Shown in pieces: positions 12,127 to 13,027 of a DNA stretch of 13,027 nt. Origin of the DNA: Phycisphaerales bacterium (GTDB lineage: Bacteria > Planctomycetota > Phycisphaerae > Phycisphaerales > UBA1924); assembly GCA_019747615.1 (NCBI GenBank), contig JAIEQQ010000225.1, positions 1 to 13,027 on the forward strand, written 5' to 3'. The first letter of the stretch is position 1, and the number at the start of each line of letters is the position of its first letter. The translations under genes and the position numbers were made by a program. The notes under the pieces were generated by a model. It ran no database searches. It had not been told where the DNA came from and was given only the letters and a program-made list of their open reading frames with translations.

Positions 12127-12247
12127 GTGAGCGACGCGTGCTTGGGCGTGGGCTTCCGTCGCGTAGGCGATTGCGCGATCACAGCGTCCGGGCGCTCCCG
12201 TGCGTTCGAGACGTTCGGGATTCGCAGCGCGACGGGCGCGATCGAAC
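12127..12247. other. Short gap between convergent amylase and ygfZ-like genes
   Basis: The 121 nt hold no gene or tandem repeat, and I could not find a stem with a T-tract for either gene. The absence of tandem repeats contrasts with the convergent gap at 2630-2981. Confidence 0.6.
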
Positions 12248-13027
12248 CTAGGCACCGTGCGCGGGCCGCTTGACGAACGTCAGGTGCTCCTGCACCACGC
12301 CCGGCAGCAACGCACCGTCGCAATCCACCAGCAGCTTTGTTCCGGGCTGCGAGGCTTTCCACGCGACCATGGCCAGCGCGATCGGTGAGCGGCTCAGCAG
12401 GGGAGCGAGCGTGCTGCTGGTGATCGCACCCACTGGCGCTGGTGGCGGCGTGCTGGCGTCGACGGGCGCAACGGTATCAAGGTAAAGCGGTGCGCCGGTG
12501 TTTGGGAAACGCGCCATCAGGATCTCGCGAGCCTCGGCACCCGCCTCGCGCGAAAGCGACGCGGAGGATGCGTCGATCTCCGTGCTCGGGTCCGTCAATC
12601 GCAGAGCGACGACGCGCTGCTTGGGGTGGCCCAGCGCGTTCATTCTCGCGACGATCTCCTGGCCCAGATAGCAGCCCTTGGTGAACGACACGCGATCGTT
12701 GAGCACGCCGCTCTCGCCGGGGAGCGAGTCGGGCCCGAAGTCCAGGTAGTACACGGGCGTGCCGGCTTCGAGGCGGGCGATGTTCCACGCCGCGAAGCCG
12801 ATGGGGCGGACCAGCGGCGGGGCGTTCATGCGCTGCGCGCTGGCGGGCTCGTGTGCAAGCGTCAGTAGCGCGTGATAGACACTCAGCACGCCGGATGCGG
12901 GCGCGAGCAGTTCAAGGCCGATCTCGCCGGTGGAGTCCAGTCGATCGACGAGGACATCGACGCCGGCGATCTGCACCGTGATCGCTTGGTCCGGCGTCAG
13001 CGCCAGCGGCGTGCCCGCGGGCTGATT
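12248..13027 (-). CDS. ygfZ: YgfZ/GcvT-family folate-binding protein, 5' part outside window
   Basis: The visible 259 codons run in an open frame to the right edge, so the start lies beyond it. The motif SFTKGCYLGQEIVARMNALG contains the KGC-[FYW]-x-GQE signature of YgfZ, a tetrahydrofolate-binding relative of the glycine-cleavage T protein that supports repair or assembly of certain Fe-S enzymes and tRNA thiomethylation in E. coli. Upstream, GEIGLELLAP and the PIGFAAWNIARLEAGTP stretch match the T-protein-like fold, and the C-terminal part is the expected beta-rich domain (KRPAHGA end). The KGC cysteine supports YgfZ over GcvT. The role in this organism is inferred from the family. The stop is TAG. 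The gene converges on the amylase. Confidence 0.87.
   Translation of the reverse strand, partial: NQPAGTPLALTPDQAITVQIAGVDVLVDRLDSTGEIGLELLAPASGVLSVYHALLTLAHEPASAQRMNAPPLVRPIGFAAWNIARLEAGTPVYYLDFGPDSLPGESGVLNDRVSFTKGCYLGQEIVARMNALGHPKQRVVALRLTDPSTEIDASSASLSREAGAEAREILMARFPNTGAPLYLDTVAPVDASTPPPAPVGAITSSTLAPLLSRSPIALAMVAWKASQPGTKLLVDCDGALLPGVVQEHLTFVKRPAHGA

Overview
The window is GC-rich, gene-dense bacterial DNA. It most resembles a planctomycete, probably of the Phycisphaerae type. The reasons are: most genes lack a Shine-Dalgarno sequence; there is a secreted GH13 amylase ending in a dockerin-like tail; there is a lipoprotein with a DUF1570-like HExxH site; and low-complexity 7- and 8-nt tandem repeats are very common. 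This placement is inference, because no rRNA or other phylogenetic marker was searched.

Layout from left to right. A tRNA-Glu(CTC) on the minus strand (88-162) has a likely terminator beyond its 3' end. A stand-alone CoaC-type flavoprotein (466-1050, minus) lies between two inverted copies of a composite repeat block (238-443 and 1149-1301). A PfkB-family sugar or nucleoside kinase (1319-2629, plus) converges on a membrane-anchored TPR protein (2982-4028, minus) across a 352-nt gap full of repeats. From a divergent region, valS (4348-7938, plus) encodes an unusually long valyl-tRNA synthetase. Its stop overlaps the start of a putative zinc-metallopeptidase lipoprotein (7938-9062, plus). A secreted GH13 alpha-amylase-like enzyme follows (9277-12126, plus). 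At the right edge is the 3' part of a YgfZ/GcvT-type folate-binding protein (12248 to the edge, minus).

The genes are mostly housekeeping (translation, coenzyme A synthesis, Fe-S or tRNA maintenance) plus secreted or envelope proteins, and they do not form one pathway. The only clear operon-like pair is valS and the lipoprotein gene.

The striking feature is the repeat system. At least eight families of short tandem repeats (units of 6, 7 or 8 nt) occupy nearly every intergenic gap on the left two thirds of the window, and several of the same units occur inside valS as in-frame peptide insertions. The 8-nt units, if perfect, contain no stop codon in any of the six frames, which would let them enter or expand within genes without terminating them. 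Around coaC, heptamers, octamers and a 20-bp palindrome recur in the same order as inverted flanks, which suggests a dispersed composite element. The last third (7938-12247) has almost none of these repeats.
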